Shown one piece after another: positions 6,774 through 13,532 of a stretch of 13,792 bases of DNA; the stretch's first letter is position 1; each line of letters starts with the position of its first letter. The position numbers and the translations under genes were made by a program. The stretch lies in contig PNNE01000013.1 in NCBI GenBank assembly GCA_013824055.1, positions 1-13,792 on the forward strand, given 5' to 3'. Source of the stretch: Rhodobacter sp. GTDB lineage: Bacteria > Pseudomonadota > Alphaproteobacteria > Rhodobacterales > Rhodobacteraceae. Under the pieces are notes generated by a model. That model was not told the DNA's origin and ran no database searches. It saw only the letters and a program-made list of their open reading frames with translations.

Positions 6774-8159
6774 ATGAAATACGTTTCCACCCGCGGCGCG
6801 GCCCCCGTTCTGGGCTTTGGCGAGGCGATGATGACCGGCCTGGCCCGCGACGGGGGGCTTTACGTGCCCGAGACGACCCCGGCGCTGACCAGGGCCGAGA
6901 TCGCAGGCATGGCGGGTGCCCCCTATGAGGAGGTCGCGTTCAAGGTGATGCGCCCCTACCTGGGCGGCTTTTTCGGCGACGACGAGTTCCGGGGCCTGAT
7001 CGCACGGGCCTACCAGGGCTTTCACCACGCCGCCCGCGCGCCGCTGGTGCAGCTGGGAGCGAACCATTTCCTGCTGGAGCTGTTCCACGGCCCGACCCTG
7101 GCCTTCAAGGACTTCGCCATGCAGCTCATCGGCCAGATGATGCAGGCGGCCCTGGCCAGGACCGGCGAGCGGATCACCATCGTCGGCGCGACCAGCGGCG
7201 ACACCGGGTCGGCGGCGATGGAGGCGTTTCGCGGGCTGGCGAATGTGGATGTGTTCATCCTGTTTCCGCATGGCCGGGTCAGCGAGGTGCAGCGGCGGCA
7301 GATGACGACTCCGGTCGAGGCGAATTGTCACGCGCTGGCCATTGACGGCGATTTCGACGAGGCGCAGGCCCGCGTGAAGGACATGTTCAACGACTTTGCC
7401 TTCCGCGATGGGGTCAGGCTCGCGGGGGTGAACAGCATCAACTGGGCGCGGGTGCTGGCGCAGGTGGTCTACTACTTCTACGCCGGCACGGCGCTGGGTG
7501 CCCCGCACCGCGAGGTCAGCTTCACTGTGCCCACCGGCAACTTCGGCGACATCTTCGCGGGCTACATTGCCAGGCGGATGGGGCTGCCGATCGACAAGCT
7601 GGTGATTGCTACCAACCAGAACGACATCCTGGACCGCGCGCTGCGGTCGGGCGACTACCTCACCCACGGGGTCAAGCCCTCGATCAGCCCGTCGATGGAC
7701 ATCCAGGTGTCCAGCAACTTCGAGCGCGCCTTGTTCGATGCCTATGGGCGCGACGGGGCGGCGGTGGCGCAGCTGATGGGCGAGATGAAGACGGGCGGCT
7801 TCAGGATCAGCCAGGGGGCGATTGAATCGCTGCGCAGCTCCTTCGCCTCGGGCCGCTGTGACGAGGACGAGACGCTGGCGGTGATCGCGCGGCACTGGAA
7901 GACAACGGGCGAGCTTCTGTGTCCGCATTCGGCCGTGGGCGTGAAAGTGGCCGAGGAACATGTCGGCGCAGCACCCATGATCACGCTGGCGACCGCGCAT
8001 CCGGCAAAGTTCCCCGACGCCGTGCAGCGCGCGACGGGCATCCGCCCCGGCCTGCCGCCGCATATGGCCGACCTCTTCGACAAGCCCGAGCGGGAGACGC
8101 GGGTGCCGAATGATCTTGCCGCGCTTCAGGCCATCGTACGTGAAAGGATCGCCCGCTGA
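6774..8159 (+). CDS. thrC: threonine synthase
   Basis: PLP enzyme that converts O-phosphohomoserine to threonine and phosphate in the cytoplasm. It is 461 aa from ATG 6774 (MKYVSTRG); AAGG at 6762-6765 is 8 nt upstream, while the alternative ATG at 6768 is too close to it. Family markers are MMTGLARDGGLYVPE near the N-terminus, the PLP lysine in GPTLAFKDFAMQ (K112), the phosphate-binding ATSGDTGSAA and SFTVPTGNFGDIFAGY. This is the long (class I, bacterial/yeast-like) threonine synthase. It sits directly behind surf1 and its stop overlaps the next start (TGATG), giving translational coupling to the M16 peptidase. There is no obvious metabolic link to the oxidase; position behind surf1 appears usual in Rhodobacterales, from memory. 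Confidence 0.96.
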   Translation: MKYVSTRGAAPVLGFGEAMMTGLARDGGLYVPETTPALTRAEIAGMAGAPYEEVAFKVMRPYLGGFFGDDEFRGLIARAYQGFHHAARAPLVQLGANHFLLELFHGPTLAFKDFAMQLIGQMMQAALARTGERITIVGATSGDTGSAAMEAFRGLANVDVFILFPHGRVSEVQRRQMTTPVEANCHALAIDGDFDEAQARVKDMFNDFAFRDGVRLAGVNSINWARVLAQVVYYFYAGTALGAPHREVSFTVPTGNFGDIFAGYIARRMGLPIDKLVIATNQNDILDRALRSGDYLTHGVKPSISPSMDIQVSSNFERALFDAYGRDGAAVAQLMGEMKTGGFRISQGAIESLRSSFASGRCDEDETLAVIARHWKTTGELLCPHSAVGVKVAEEHVGAAPMITLATAHPAKFPDAVQRATGIRPGLPPHMADLFDKPERETRVPNDLAALQAIVRERIAR

Positions 8160-9415
8160 TGCAGAAGCTGCACACCCTGCCCAACGGGTTCCGCATCGTC
8201 ACCGAGGCGATGCCGGGGCTGCAATCCGCGTCCGTCGGCCTTTGGGTCGAGGCCGGGGGGCGGCACGAGACCTCGGCCCAGAACGGCATCGCGCATTTCC
8301 TGGAGCATATGGCCTTCAAGGGCACCCGCCGCCGGTCGGCGCTGCGGATCGCCGAGGAAATCGAGGATGTGGGCGGCTACATCAACGCCTATACCAGCCG
8401 CGAGATGACGGCCTATTACGCCCGGGTTCTGAGCCAGGACGTGGTGATGGCGCTGGACGTGATCGCGGACATCGTGCTGAACCCCGTCTTCCGCAAGGCC
8501 GACATCGAGACCGAACGCCACGTGATCCTGCAAGAGATCGGCCAGGCGCTGGACACGCCCGATGACATCATCTTCGACTGGCTGCATGAAGTCAGCTACC
8601 CCGACCAGCCCTTCGGCCGCACGATCCTGGGGCCGGAAGAGCGGGTGGCCTCGTTCCGGAAGGTCGACTTCGAAAGCTTCACCGGCGCGCATTACGGCCC
8701 TGACCAGATGATCCTGTCGGCGGCAGGGGGCGTCGAACATGACGCCATCGTGGCGGCGGCGGAACGGATCTTCGGCGGGCTGAAGCCGGTGGGGGAATCG
8801 CAGGTCGAACCCGCCCGCTTCGTCGGGGGCGAGCGGCGCGAGGTCAAGGACCTGGAACAGGTGCATTTCGCATTGCAGTTCGAAGGTCCGGGCTACCGCG
8901 ACGACAAGGTCTATACCGCGCAGGTCTATGCGACGGCGATGGGCGGCGGCATGTCCAGCCGTCTGTTCCAGAAGATCCGCGAGGATCGGGGGCTGTGCTA
9001 TTCGATCTACGCCCAGTCATCGGCCTATGAGGACACCGGGCAGATCACGGTCTACGCGGGGACCTCCGAGGCCGAGATCGCGGAACTGACCCAGCTCACG
9101 CTGGACGAGATGAAGCGGGCCGCGGACGACATGAGCGAGGCCGAGGTGGCACGGGCTCGGGCGCAGTTGCGGGCCGGGCTGCTGATGGGGCTGGAAAGCC
9201 CGTCGAGCCGTGCCGAACGCAATGCGCGGCTCTTGTCGATCTGGGGCCGGGTGCCGGACGTGGCGGAAGCCGTTGCCAAGATCGACGCCGTCGATACCGC
9301 CGCCGTGCGCGGCTACGCCGCCGAGGTGACGGCGGCGAAGGCGGCGCTGGCGGTCTATGGCCCGGTCGCCCGTGCTCCGGGCATCGACGAGGTCCGAAAG
9401 GGACTTGCCGCCTGA
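8159..9415 (+). CDS. M16 family zinc peptidase (processing-peptidase-like)
   Basis: Zinc peptidase of the M16B group, homologous to the beta subunit of the mitochondrial processing peptidase and to other bacterial single-domain M16 proteases. It is 418 aa. The inverted zinc motif HxxEH is HFLEH (H46, E49, H50) in GIAHFLEHMAFKGT. The third ligand is E126 in ETERHVILQEIGQ, at the usual spacing, so the protein should be active. YINAYTSREMTAYYARV and the C-terminal-lobe motif GMSSRLFQKIREDRGLCYSIYA also match. ATG 8159 overlaps the thrC TGA, with AAAGGA 10 nt upstream. The stop overlaps the GNAT start in the same TGATG manner. The natural substrate is not evident; its likeness to MPP is a family relationship only. 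Confidence 0.94.
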   Translation: MQKLHTLPNGFRIVTEAMPGLQSASVGLWVEAGGRHETSAQNGIAHFLEHMAFKGTRRRSALRIAEEIEDVGGYINAYTSREMTAYYARVLSQDVVMALDVIADIVLNPVFRKADIETERHVILQEIGQALDTPDDIIFDWLHEVSYPDQPFGRTILGPEERVASFRKVDFESFTGAHYGPDQMILSAAGGVEHDAIVAAAERIFGGLKPVGESQVEPARFVGGERREVKDLEQVHFALQFEGPGYRDDKVYTAQVYATAMGGGMSSRLFQKIREDRGLCYSIYAQSSAYEDTGQITVYAGTSEAEIAELTQLTLDEMKRAADDMSEAEVARARAQLRAGLLMGLESPSSRAERNARLLSIWGRVPDVAEAVAKIDAVDTAAVRGYAAEVTAAKAALAVYGPVARAPGIDEVRKGLAA

Positions 9416-9999
9416 TGCTGGGCCTGAAACGCCGAGTCAGGGTCGAGACCGAGCGCATGACGCTGCGGCTGCCCGAGCATGGCGACTGGCGGCAATGGTC
9501 CGAGCTGCGCGAAGCCTCGGCCGAGTTCCTGAGCAAGTGGGAGCCGGTCTGGTCGAACGACCACCTGACCCGGCGGGCTTTCACCAATCGCGTCTACTGG
9601 GCGCAGCGCGCCGAGTCGCAGGGGCAGGCATTGCCGATGCTGCTGATCCGGCGCGAGGACCAGCAACTCCTGGGTGCGCTGACGCTGGACAACATCCGCC
9701 GGGGGCCGTCGCAGACCGGGACCTTCGGCTATTGGATCGGCGAGCCCTTCGCGCGACAGGGCTACATGCGCGAGGCGATCCTGGCCTTGACCCACCACGC
9801 CTTCACCCGGATGGACCTGTCGCGGCTGGAGGCGGCGTGCCTGCCGGAAAACGCGGCCTCGCGCGGGGTGCTGGAAAAATGCGGCTTCAAGTACGAGGGC
9901 GTGGCGCAGAGCTACCTGCAGATCAACGGGCGCTGGCGGAACCATGTGCTTTACGCCAACCTGCGCGGCGACCGGCGCGGGCGGACCGACGTCGGCTGA
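9415..9999 (+). CDS. GNAT acetyltransferase, RimJ/RimL-like
   Basis: Protein N-acetyltransferase of the GNAT fold, nearest to the RimJ type that acetylates protein N-termini such as ribosomal S5. It is 194 aa. The acetyl-CoA-binding loop is in GYWIGEPFARQGYMREAI. The late PENAASRGVLEKCGF strand-helix, with its conserved N before a serine, is characteristic of the family. ETERMTLRLPEHGDW is the usual start of RimJ proteins. It overlaps the M16 peptidase by one base of TGATG and is the last gene of the plus-strand run, followed by about 400 bp of non-coding DNA. Substrate specificity cannot be read from the sequence. Confidence 0.9.
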   Translation: MLGLKRRVRVETERMTLRLPEHGDWRQWSELREASAEFLSKWEPVWSNDHLTRRAFTNRVYWAQRAESQGQALPMLLIRREDQQLLGALTLDNIRRGPSQTGTFGYWIGEPFARQGYMREAILALTHHAFTRMDLSRLEAACLPENAASRGVLEKCGFKYEGVAQSYLQINGRWRNHVLYANLRGDRRGRTDVG

Positions 10000-10054
10000 G
10001 GGTTCGGGCGGGTTTCGAATCGAGCGCCTTTGCAGGCGCGAAGACTCTTGTCTC

Positions 10055-10083
10055 GCGGTCTTGTGTGAAGGACACAAGACCGC
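10055..10083. repeat. perfect 12-bp inverted repeat, 5-nt loop
   Basis: GCGGTCTTGTGT and ACACAAGACCGC flank the loop GAAGG, 56 bp after the GNAT stop. It could fold as RNA and end or protect the upstream transcript. No T-run follows (TCGGGACTGC), so it is not a classical Rho-independent terminator in the plus direction. Confidence 0.7.
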
Positions 10084-10196
10084 TCGGGACTGCTCCGCAG
10101 GGGATATTTGGGCAAATGTGAAAGGCGATCGGGATGGCTGTGCGCGGCGCATCTCTGCGGGGCGGTGCGGACCTGGGTCCGGTCCGGGTATGCGGT

Positions 10197-10240
10197 CTTC
10201 GACGCCACGCCCGCGTCCCAACGGCATCGGGCGGTCGAAG
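10197..10240. repeat. long interrupted hairpin
   Basis: CTTCGAC (10197-10203) pairs with GTCGAAG (10234-10240). Inside, GCCCG (10209-10213) pairs with CGGGC (10228-10232), and CGT/ACG close a CCCA loop. The stem is broken by small internal loops. It may belong to a non-coding RNA or the 5' leader of the MBL-fold gene. Such pairing also arises by chance in GC-rich DNA, so confidence is limited. Confidence 0.4.
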
Positions 10241-10365
10241 CTGGCCGTGAAGCTGCCGCTGCCGGGGCGGATGCCTGACCGGATTCTGCGCAGGATTGCC
10301 GCTTTGGTCGCCGTGGCGGGGTGATCGCGCATCCGTGATCGCCGCTGCGCATGACGCAAGGACAA

Positions 10366-10395
10366 TCCGGGTTACCTTTCCGCGAAACCCGGAGG
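10366..10395 (+). promoter_or_regulatory. stem covering the Shine-Dalgarno of the MBL-fold gene
   Basis: TCCGGGTT (10366-10373) can pair with AACCCGGA (10386-10393), an 8-bp stem with a 12-nt loop. Its right arm contains the first three bases of the GGAGG ribosome-binding site (10391-10395), which lies 5 nt before the ATG at 10401. When folded, the site would be partly hidden, suggesting translational control. Confidence 0.45.
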
Positions 10396-10400
10396 TGACC

Positions 10401-11201
10401 ATGCGCCTGCTCGCCGCTCTTGTCCTGCTTGCGACGCCCGCCGTGGCGCAGGATCGCATCCCCTCGCACTGCATTGCCGTGGCGGCGGGCGCGCCCTCGG
10501 TGGTTCCCGTGGCGCTGGAAGCGGGGCTGGAGCCTGACAGCATCCTGATCCGCTACATCGACCATGCGAGTTTCGCCGTTGTGACGGCGGATGGCACGAT
10601 GGCGGTGACGGACTACACCGGCTACCTCGGCACGGCGGACGTGGTGCCCGACGTGGTCACCATGAACAACGCCCATTCGACGCATTGGACCGCCGCGCCC
10701 GACCCGCGCATTCCGCATGTGCTGGCCGGCTGGGGCGAAGGGGCGGCTGCGGCGGATCACCGGCTGGACCTGGGGTCGATGCTGGTGCGGAACGTCACCA
10801 CCGACACCCGGGGGCCGTTCGGCGAGGGTGCGCGGGCGAATGGCAACTCGATCTTCATCTTCGAGGCCGGGGGGCTTTGCATCGGCCACCTTGGCCACCT
10901 GCACCAGATCCCCTCGGACGAGCAATATGCGGCGATCGGGCGGCTGGACGTGGTGATGGTGCCGGTGGACGGAGGGTTCACGATGCGGCTGCAGGACATG
11001 GCGGGGGTGGTGAAGCGTCTGCGCTCGTCCGTCGTGATCCCGATGCACTGGTTCAGCCAGGCCTCGCTGGACCGCTTCCTTGCCGAGATGGCGACAGAGT
11101 TCACCGTGGTCGAGACCGGCGGTGCGCAAATCGCGCTGTCGCTTGACGATCTGCCGTCGCAACCGACGGTCATGGTGCTGGAACCGGCCTATCTCGACTA
11201 G
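10401..11201 (+). CDS. exported MBL-fold metallo-hydrolase-like protein
   Basis: Protein of 266 aa with a clear signal peptide (MRLLAALVLLATPAVA, cut near AQD), so probably periplasmic. It belongs to the metallo-beta-lactamase-fold superfamily, near the UlaG-like/lactonase side. ILIRYIDHASFAVVTADG (H55) opens the fold. NNAHSTHW (H92, H95) stands where HxHxDH is normal and lacks the usual aspartate. GLCIGHLGHLHQ (H163, H166, H168), VMVPVDGGFTM (D190) and VVIPMHW (H216) supply further ligands. Metal binding is plausible but the altered second motif makes the activity uncertain. ATG 10401 is chosen for the signal peptide and the GGAGG at 5 nt; an upstream in-frame start would destroy the signal peptide. 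A possible stem hides that ribosome-binding site. Confidence 0.82.
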   Translation: MRLLAALVLLATPAVAQDRIPSHCIAVAAGAPSVVPVALEAGLEPDSILIRYIDHASFAVVTADGTMAVTDYTGYLGTADVVPDVVTMNNAHSTHWTAAPDPRIPHVLAGWGEGAAAADHRLDLGSMLVRNVTTDTRGPFGEGARANGNSIFIFEAGGLCIGHLGHLHQIPSDEQYAAIGRLDVVMVPVDGGFTMRLQDMAGVVKRLRSSVVIPMHWFSQASLDRFLAEMATEFTVVETGGAQIALSLDDLPSQPTVMVLEPAYLD

Positions 11202-11212
11202 CCCTTCCGGCT

Positions 11213-11230
11213 GCCCTTGATATGAAGGGC
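11213..11230. repeat. small inverted repeat before the FAD oxidoreductase
   Basis: GCCCTT (11213-11218) and AAGGGC (11225-11230) flank GATATG. The 6-bp stem lies between the MBL-fold stop and the ribosome-binding site AAGGAG (11234-11239) of the next gene. No T-run follows. It could be an intercistronic mRNA element, or chance. Confidence 0.35.
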
Positions 11231-11245
11231 GGGAAGGAGATGCCG

Positions 11246-12655
11246 ATGCTGAACCCCTGCGATCCCGGTTTCGTCGCGAGGCTGGCGGCGCTGGTGCCCG
11301 AAGGCACGCTGTCCGCGCCCGAGCTGCGCCATCTGGAAGAGCCCCGGGGCCGCTGGACCGGCCAGGCCGGGGTGCTGGCCCGGCCCCGGACCACGGCAGA
11401 GGTGGCGGCGGTGGTGCGGGCCTGTGCCGAGGCGCGGGTGGGCGTGGTGCCGGTCAGTGGCGGGACGGGGCTGGTGGGGGGGCAGATCATGACCTCTGGC
11501 CCGGCGCCGGTCCTGCTGTCGCTGGAGCGGATGACGGCGCTGCGCGGAATCTGGCCCGAAGAGAATGCGCTTGTGGTCGAGGCGGGCATGGTGCTGGCCG
11601 ATGTGCAGGCCGAAGCGGCGAAGGTCGGGCGGCTGTTCCCGTTGTCGCTGGCGTCCGAGGGCAGCTGCCGGATCGGCGGAAACCTTGCGGCCAATGCCGG
11701 GGGGACGGCGGTGCTGCGCTATGGCAATGCGCGCGACCTGTGCCTGGGGCTGGAGGCGGTGCTGCCGGACGGCAGCGTGTTCAACGGCCTGACGCGGCTG
11801 CGCAAGGACAACGCGGGGTATGACCTGCGGCACCTCTTGATCGGGTCGGAGGGGACGCTGGGCGTGATCACCGCCGCCAGTTTGCGCCTGTATCCCCGAC
11901 CGGCGGCCCGGGTGGTGGCGCTGCTTGCGGTGCCCTCGCCCCAGGCGGCGCTGGAGTTGCTGGCGCAATGTGGTGCGCGGGCGGCGGGCATGGTCTCGGG
12001 CTTCGAGCTTGTCCACCGGATGGGGTTCGACTTTCTGGCCGAGACCGGGTTCCCGCAGCGCGCGCCCTTTGATCCGGCGCCCGACTGGCTGGTGCTTCTG
12101 GAACTGGAACTGCCCGCGGGGCTGGAGCCGGAGGTGGTGATGGCCGGGCTGTACGAGGCGGGGGCTGCGGCGGGGCTGGTCACGGACGGGGTGATCGCGA
12201 CCTCGGAGGCGCAGGCGGCGGCGATCTGGGCCTTGCGCGAGATGATCCCCCTGGCGAACCGCAAGGTGGGGGCGGTGTCGAGCCATGACATTTCACTGCC
12301 ACTGTCGGCGATTCCGGGTTTCATCGCCGAGGCACCAAGGGCGATTGCGGACCTGGGGGCGTTCCGGGTGAACTGCTTCGGGCATCTGGGCGATGGCAAC
12401 CTGCACTGGAACGTCTTTCCGGCGCGGGGGCATGGCAAGTCCGAACATGAGGCTGTGCGCGACAAGGTGAAGCGGGTGGTGCATGACATGGTGCACGCCT
12501 TGGGCGGGTCGGTCGCTGCCGAACATGGCGTGGGGCGGCTGAAGGTTGCCGATCTGGCGCGCTACGGCGATCCGGGCAAGCTGGCGGCGATGCGGGCGAT
12601 CAAGGCGGCGCTGGACCCGGCGGGGATCATGAACCCCGGTGCGGTGCTGGGCTGA
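11246..12655 (+). CDS. FAD-binding oxidoreductase, GlcD / D-2-hydroxyglutarate dehydrogenase type
   Basis: Flavoenzyme of the PCMH-type FAD-linked oxidase family, which oxidises D-2-hydroxyacids (glycolate, D-lactate, D-2-hydroxyglutarate). ATG 11246 gives 469 aa with AAGGAG at 6 nt; the ATG at 11240 abuts the same site and the one at 11222 precedes it. The FAD domain (about 40-220) shows PVSGGTGLVGGQ (69-80), GGNLAANAGGT (144-154) and HLLIGSEGTLGVITAA. The C-terminal substrate domain carries the signature NCFGHLGDGNLHWNV (376-390; H380, H387) and AAEHGVGRLK (E426, H427). The signature is closest to D2HGDH/GlcD, but the exact substrate is unsettled. No glcE or glcF partner is adjacent, which favours a stand-alone dehydrogenase. 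It follows the MBL-fold gene after 44 bp and may share its transcript. Confidence 0.9.
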   Translation: MLNPCDPGFVARLAALVPEGTLSAPELRHLEEPRGRWTGQAGVLARPRTTAEVAAVVRACAEARVGVVPVSGGTGLVGGQIMTSGPAPVLLSLERMTALRGIWPEENALVVEAGMVLADVQAEAAKVGRLFPLSLASEGSCRIGGNLAANAGGTAVLRYGNARDLCLGLEAVLPDGSVFNGLTRLRKDNAGYDLRHLLIGSEGTLGVITAASLRLYPRPAARVVALLAVPSPQAALELLAQCGARAAGMVSGFELVHRMGFDFLAETGFPQRAPFDPAPDWLVLLELELPAGLEPEVVMAGLYEAGAAAGLVTDGVIATSEAQAAAIWALREMIPLANRKVGAVSSHDISLPLSAIPGFIAEAPRAIADLGAFRVNCFGHLGDGNLHWNVFPARGHGKSEHEAVRDKVKRVVHDMVHALGGSVAAEHGVGRLKVADLARYGDPGKLAAMRAIKAALDPAGIMNPGAVLG

Positions 12656-12761
12656 CAGGGCCGCTCGTCGATGACTGCGTCACTCCTCGCTGGTCGCAAG
12701 TCACCGACCTGGGCACGAAGGGCGCGGGACGGGGCCGGCAGGGGCTGGAGAGACGAAACAT

Positions 12762-12788
12762 CCCCGCCGCAGGGAACCTGCGGCGGGG
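12762..12788. terminator. strong, probably bidirectional terminator
   Basis: CCCCGCCGCAGG and CCTGCGGCGGGG form a perfect 12-bp stem with a 3-nt loop (GAA on the plus strand). AAACAT stands on the left and TGCTTT on the right, so each direction has a short, interrupted T-run. It is placed between convergent genes, about 106 bp after the FAD oxidoreductase stop and about 195 bp after the apt stop, as expected for a shared Rho-independent terminator. Confidence 0.8.
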
Positions 12789-12810
12789 TGCTTTGGGGGT
12801 GTGTGGGTCA

Positions 12811-12850
12811 CGCTGTGGGTAGCAGCGCGGTCAGGGTGGGTAGCCCTGAC
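12811..12850 (-). ncRNA. candidate 3'-UTR small RNA: twin hairpins with the same loop
   Basis: Two adjacent perfect hairpins have different stems but one loop. CGCTG-TGGGTAG-CAGCG occupies 12811-12827 and GTCAGGG-TGGGTAG-CCCTGAC occupies 12830-12850, two bases apart. On the minus strand, as part of the apt 3' region, both loops read CTACCCA and the strong terminator (12788-12762) follows about 22 nt later. Twin hairpins with a shared loop followed by a terminator recall the Rhodobacter CcsR-type small RNAs, whose loops carry C-rich anti-Shine-Dalgarno motifs; this loop is different. Strand and expression are inferred. The same 9-nt direct repeats (GTGGGTAGC, 21 bp apart) could instead be protein-binding sites on DNA. 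Confidence 0.45.
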
Positions 12851-12918
12851 AAGGACAGATCTAGGGTGATTCTCTTTCAGGACAGTTAACGGAAGCCCCC
12901 TTGGCCGCGCGGCGTGCT

Positions 12919-12936
12919 GATTTCTTCGAAGAAATC
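12919..12936. repeat. 18-bp perfect palindrome in the apt 3' region
   Basis: GATTTCTTCGAAGAAATC is its own reverse complement. It sits about 46 bp beyond the apt stop, in a locally AT-richer patch. It could be a dimeric-regulator operator or, in RNA, a stem with a TCGA loop. No promoter is apparent next to it, so an operator role is not supported further. Confidence 0.5.
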
Positions 12937-12981
12937 GGTACGACGGTTTCGAGATCTTCGCTGGCCCCTGGTTTGCCGGGG

Positions 12982-13521
12982 TCAGAGCCCCTCGAACGCG
13001 CACAGGGCATGGACATCTATCCCCATCGCTTCAAGCTTGGTGCGGCCGCCAAGGTCGGGCAGCTCGACGACAAAGGCGCAGCCCACGACTTCGGCCCCCA
13101 GACGCTCGATCAGGCGGATGCCGGCCTCGGCGGTGCCGCCGGTGGCCAGAAGGTCGTCGACGAGAAGGATCTTCTCGCCAGGCTGCATGGCGTCGTCATG
13201 CACCTCGACCACCGCATCGCCGTATTCCAGCTTGTAGGCCTGGGAAATGGTCTGGCCGGGCAGCTTCCCCTTCTTGCGGATCGGGACGAAGCCGGTGGAC
13301 AACTGGTGCGCCACGGCGCCGCCCAGGATGAAGCCCCGCGCCTCCAGACCCGCGACCTTGTCGATCCGCATCCCTGCATAGGGCGCCAGAAGCTGGTCGA
13401 CGCACATCCTGAAGCCGCGCGGGTCGGCGAAAAGCGTGGTCACGTCGCGGAAAAGGATGCCCTCGTGCGGGAAGTCGACGATGGTGCGGATGTAGTCCTT
13501 GACGGTCTTGCGGCGGGTCAT
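12982..13521 (-). CDS. apt: adenine phosphoribosyltransferase
   Basis: Cytoplasmic purine-salvage enzyme: adenine plus PRPP gives AMP and pyrophosphate. It is 179 aa from ATG 13521 (MTRRKTVKDYIRTIVDFP), the typical APRT length. The PRPP-binding loop is KILLVDDLLATGGTAEAG (VDDLLATGGT at about 121-130). FPHEGILFRDVTTL, AGLEARGFILGG and RKKGKLPGQT are conserved APRT segments. AAGGAA (13533-13528) lies 6 nt before this ATG. An in-frame GTG at 13536 overlaps the mtnP stop (GTGA) and would add five residues, but has no good ribosome-binding site. It lies 11 bp behind mtnP, whose product releases the adenine used here, so the pair forms a salvage operon. Confidence 0.96.
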   Translation of the reverse strand: MTRRKTVKDYIRTIVDFPHEGILFRDVTTLFADPRGFRMCVDQLLAPYAGMRIDKVAGLEARGFILGGAVAHQLSTGFVPIRKKGKLPGQTISQAYKLEYGDAVVEVHDDAMQPGEKILLVDDLLATGGTAEAGIRLIERLGAEVVGCAFVVELPDLGGRTKLEAMGIDVHALCAFEGL

Positions 13522-13532
13522 CTGGGTTTCCT

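Larger units (their letters stand above)
10000..10366. other. structured non-coding region between GNAT and MBL-fold genes
   Basis: No reading frame here looks protein-like; the open frames are arginine- and proline-rich shadows. The stretch is unusually rich in inverted repeats. These are GCGCC/GGCGC (10024-10039), a perfect 12-bp stem (10055-10083), GGACC/GGTCC (10169-10180, with an alternative partner at 10181-10185) and a long interrupted hairpin (10197-10240). GGGGATATTTGGGCAAA at about 10100-10116 resembles a phrase I recall from ends of genes in many Rhodobacterales. The first 120 bp may be the terminator region of the thrC-M16-GNAT run; the rest is unexplained. Confidence 0.5.
12656..12981. 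other. convergent intergenic region between the FAD oxidoreductase and apt
   Basis: This 326-bp gap has no credible protein gene. It contains a strong terminator hairpin (12762-12788), two hairpins with the same loop (12811-12850) and an 18-bp palindrome (12919-12936), each listed separately. It is less GC-rich than the genes around it between about 12850 and 12960. As apt reads leftwards, everything between 12981 and 12762 would be its 3' untranslated region. Confidence 0.7.

Noticed and set aside
10008..10028. GGTTTCGAATC, resembling a tRNA T-loop
   Set aside because: No T-stem pairing and no acceptor or anticodon arms could be fitted around it.
9944..10324. Open frames on both strands across 10000-10400
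   Set aside because: Composition is that of random GC-rich translation, with no ribosome-binding site or motif. The region is better explained as structured non-coding DNA.
12671..12889. A 72-codon frame after the FAD oxidoreductase
   Set aside because: It runs straight through the terminator stem and twin hairpins, lacks a ribosome-binding site and has no recognisable protein features.
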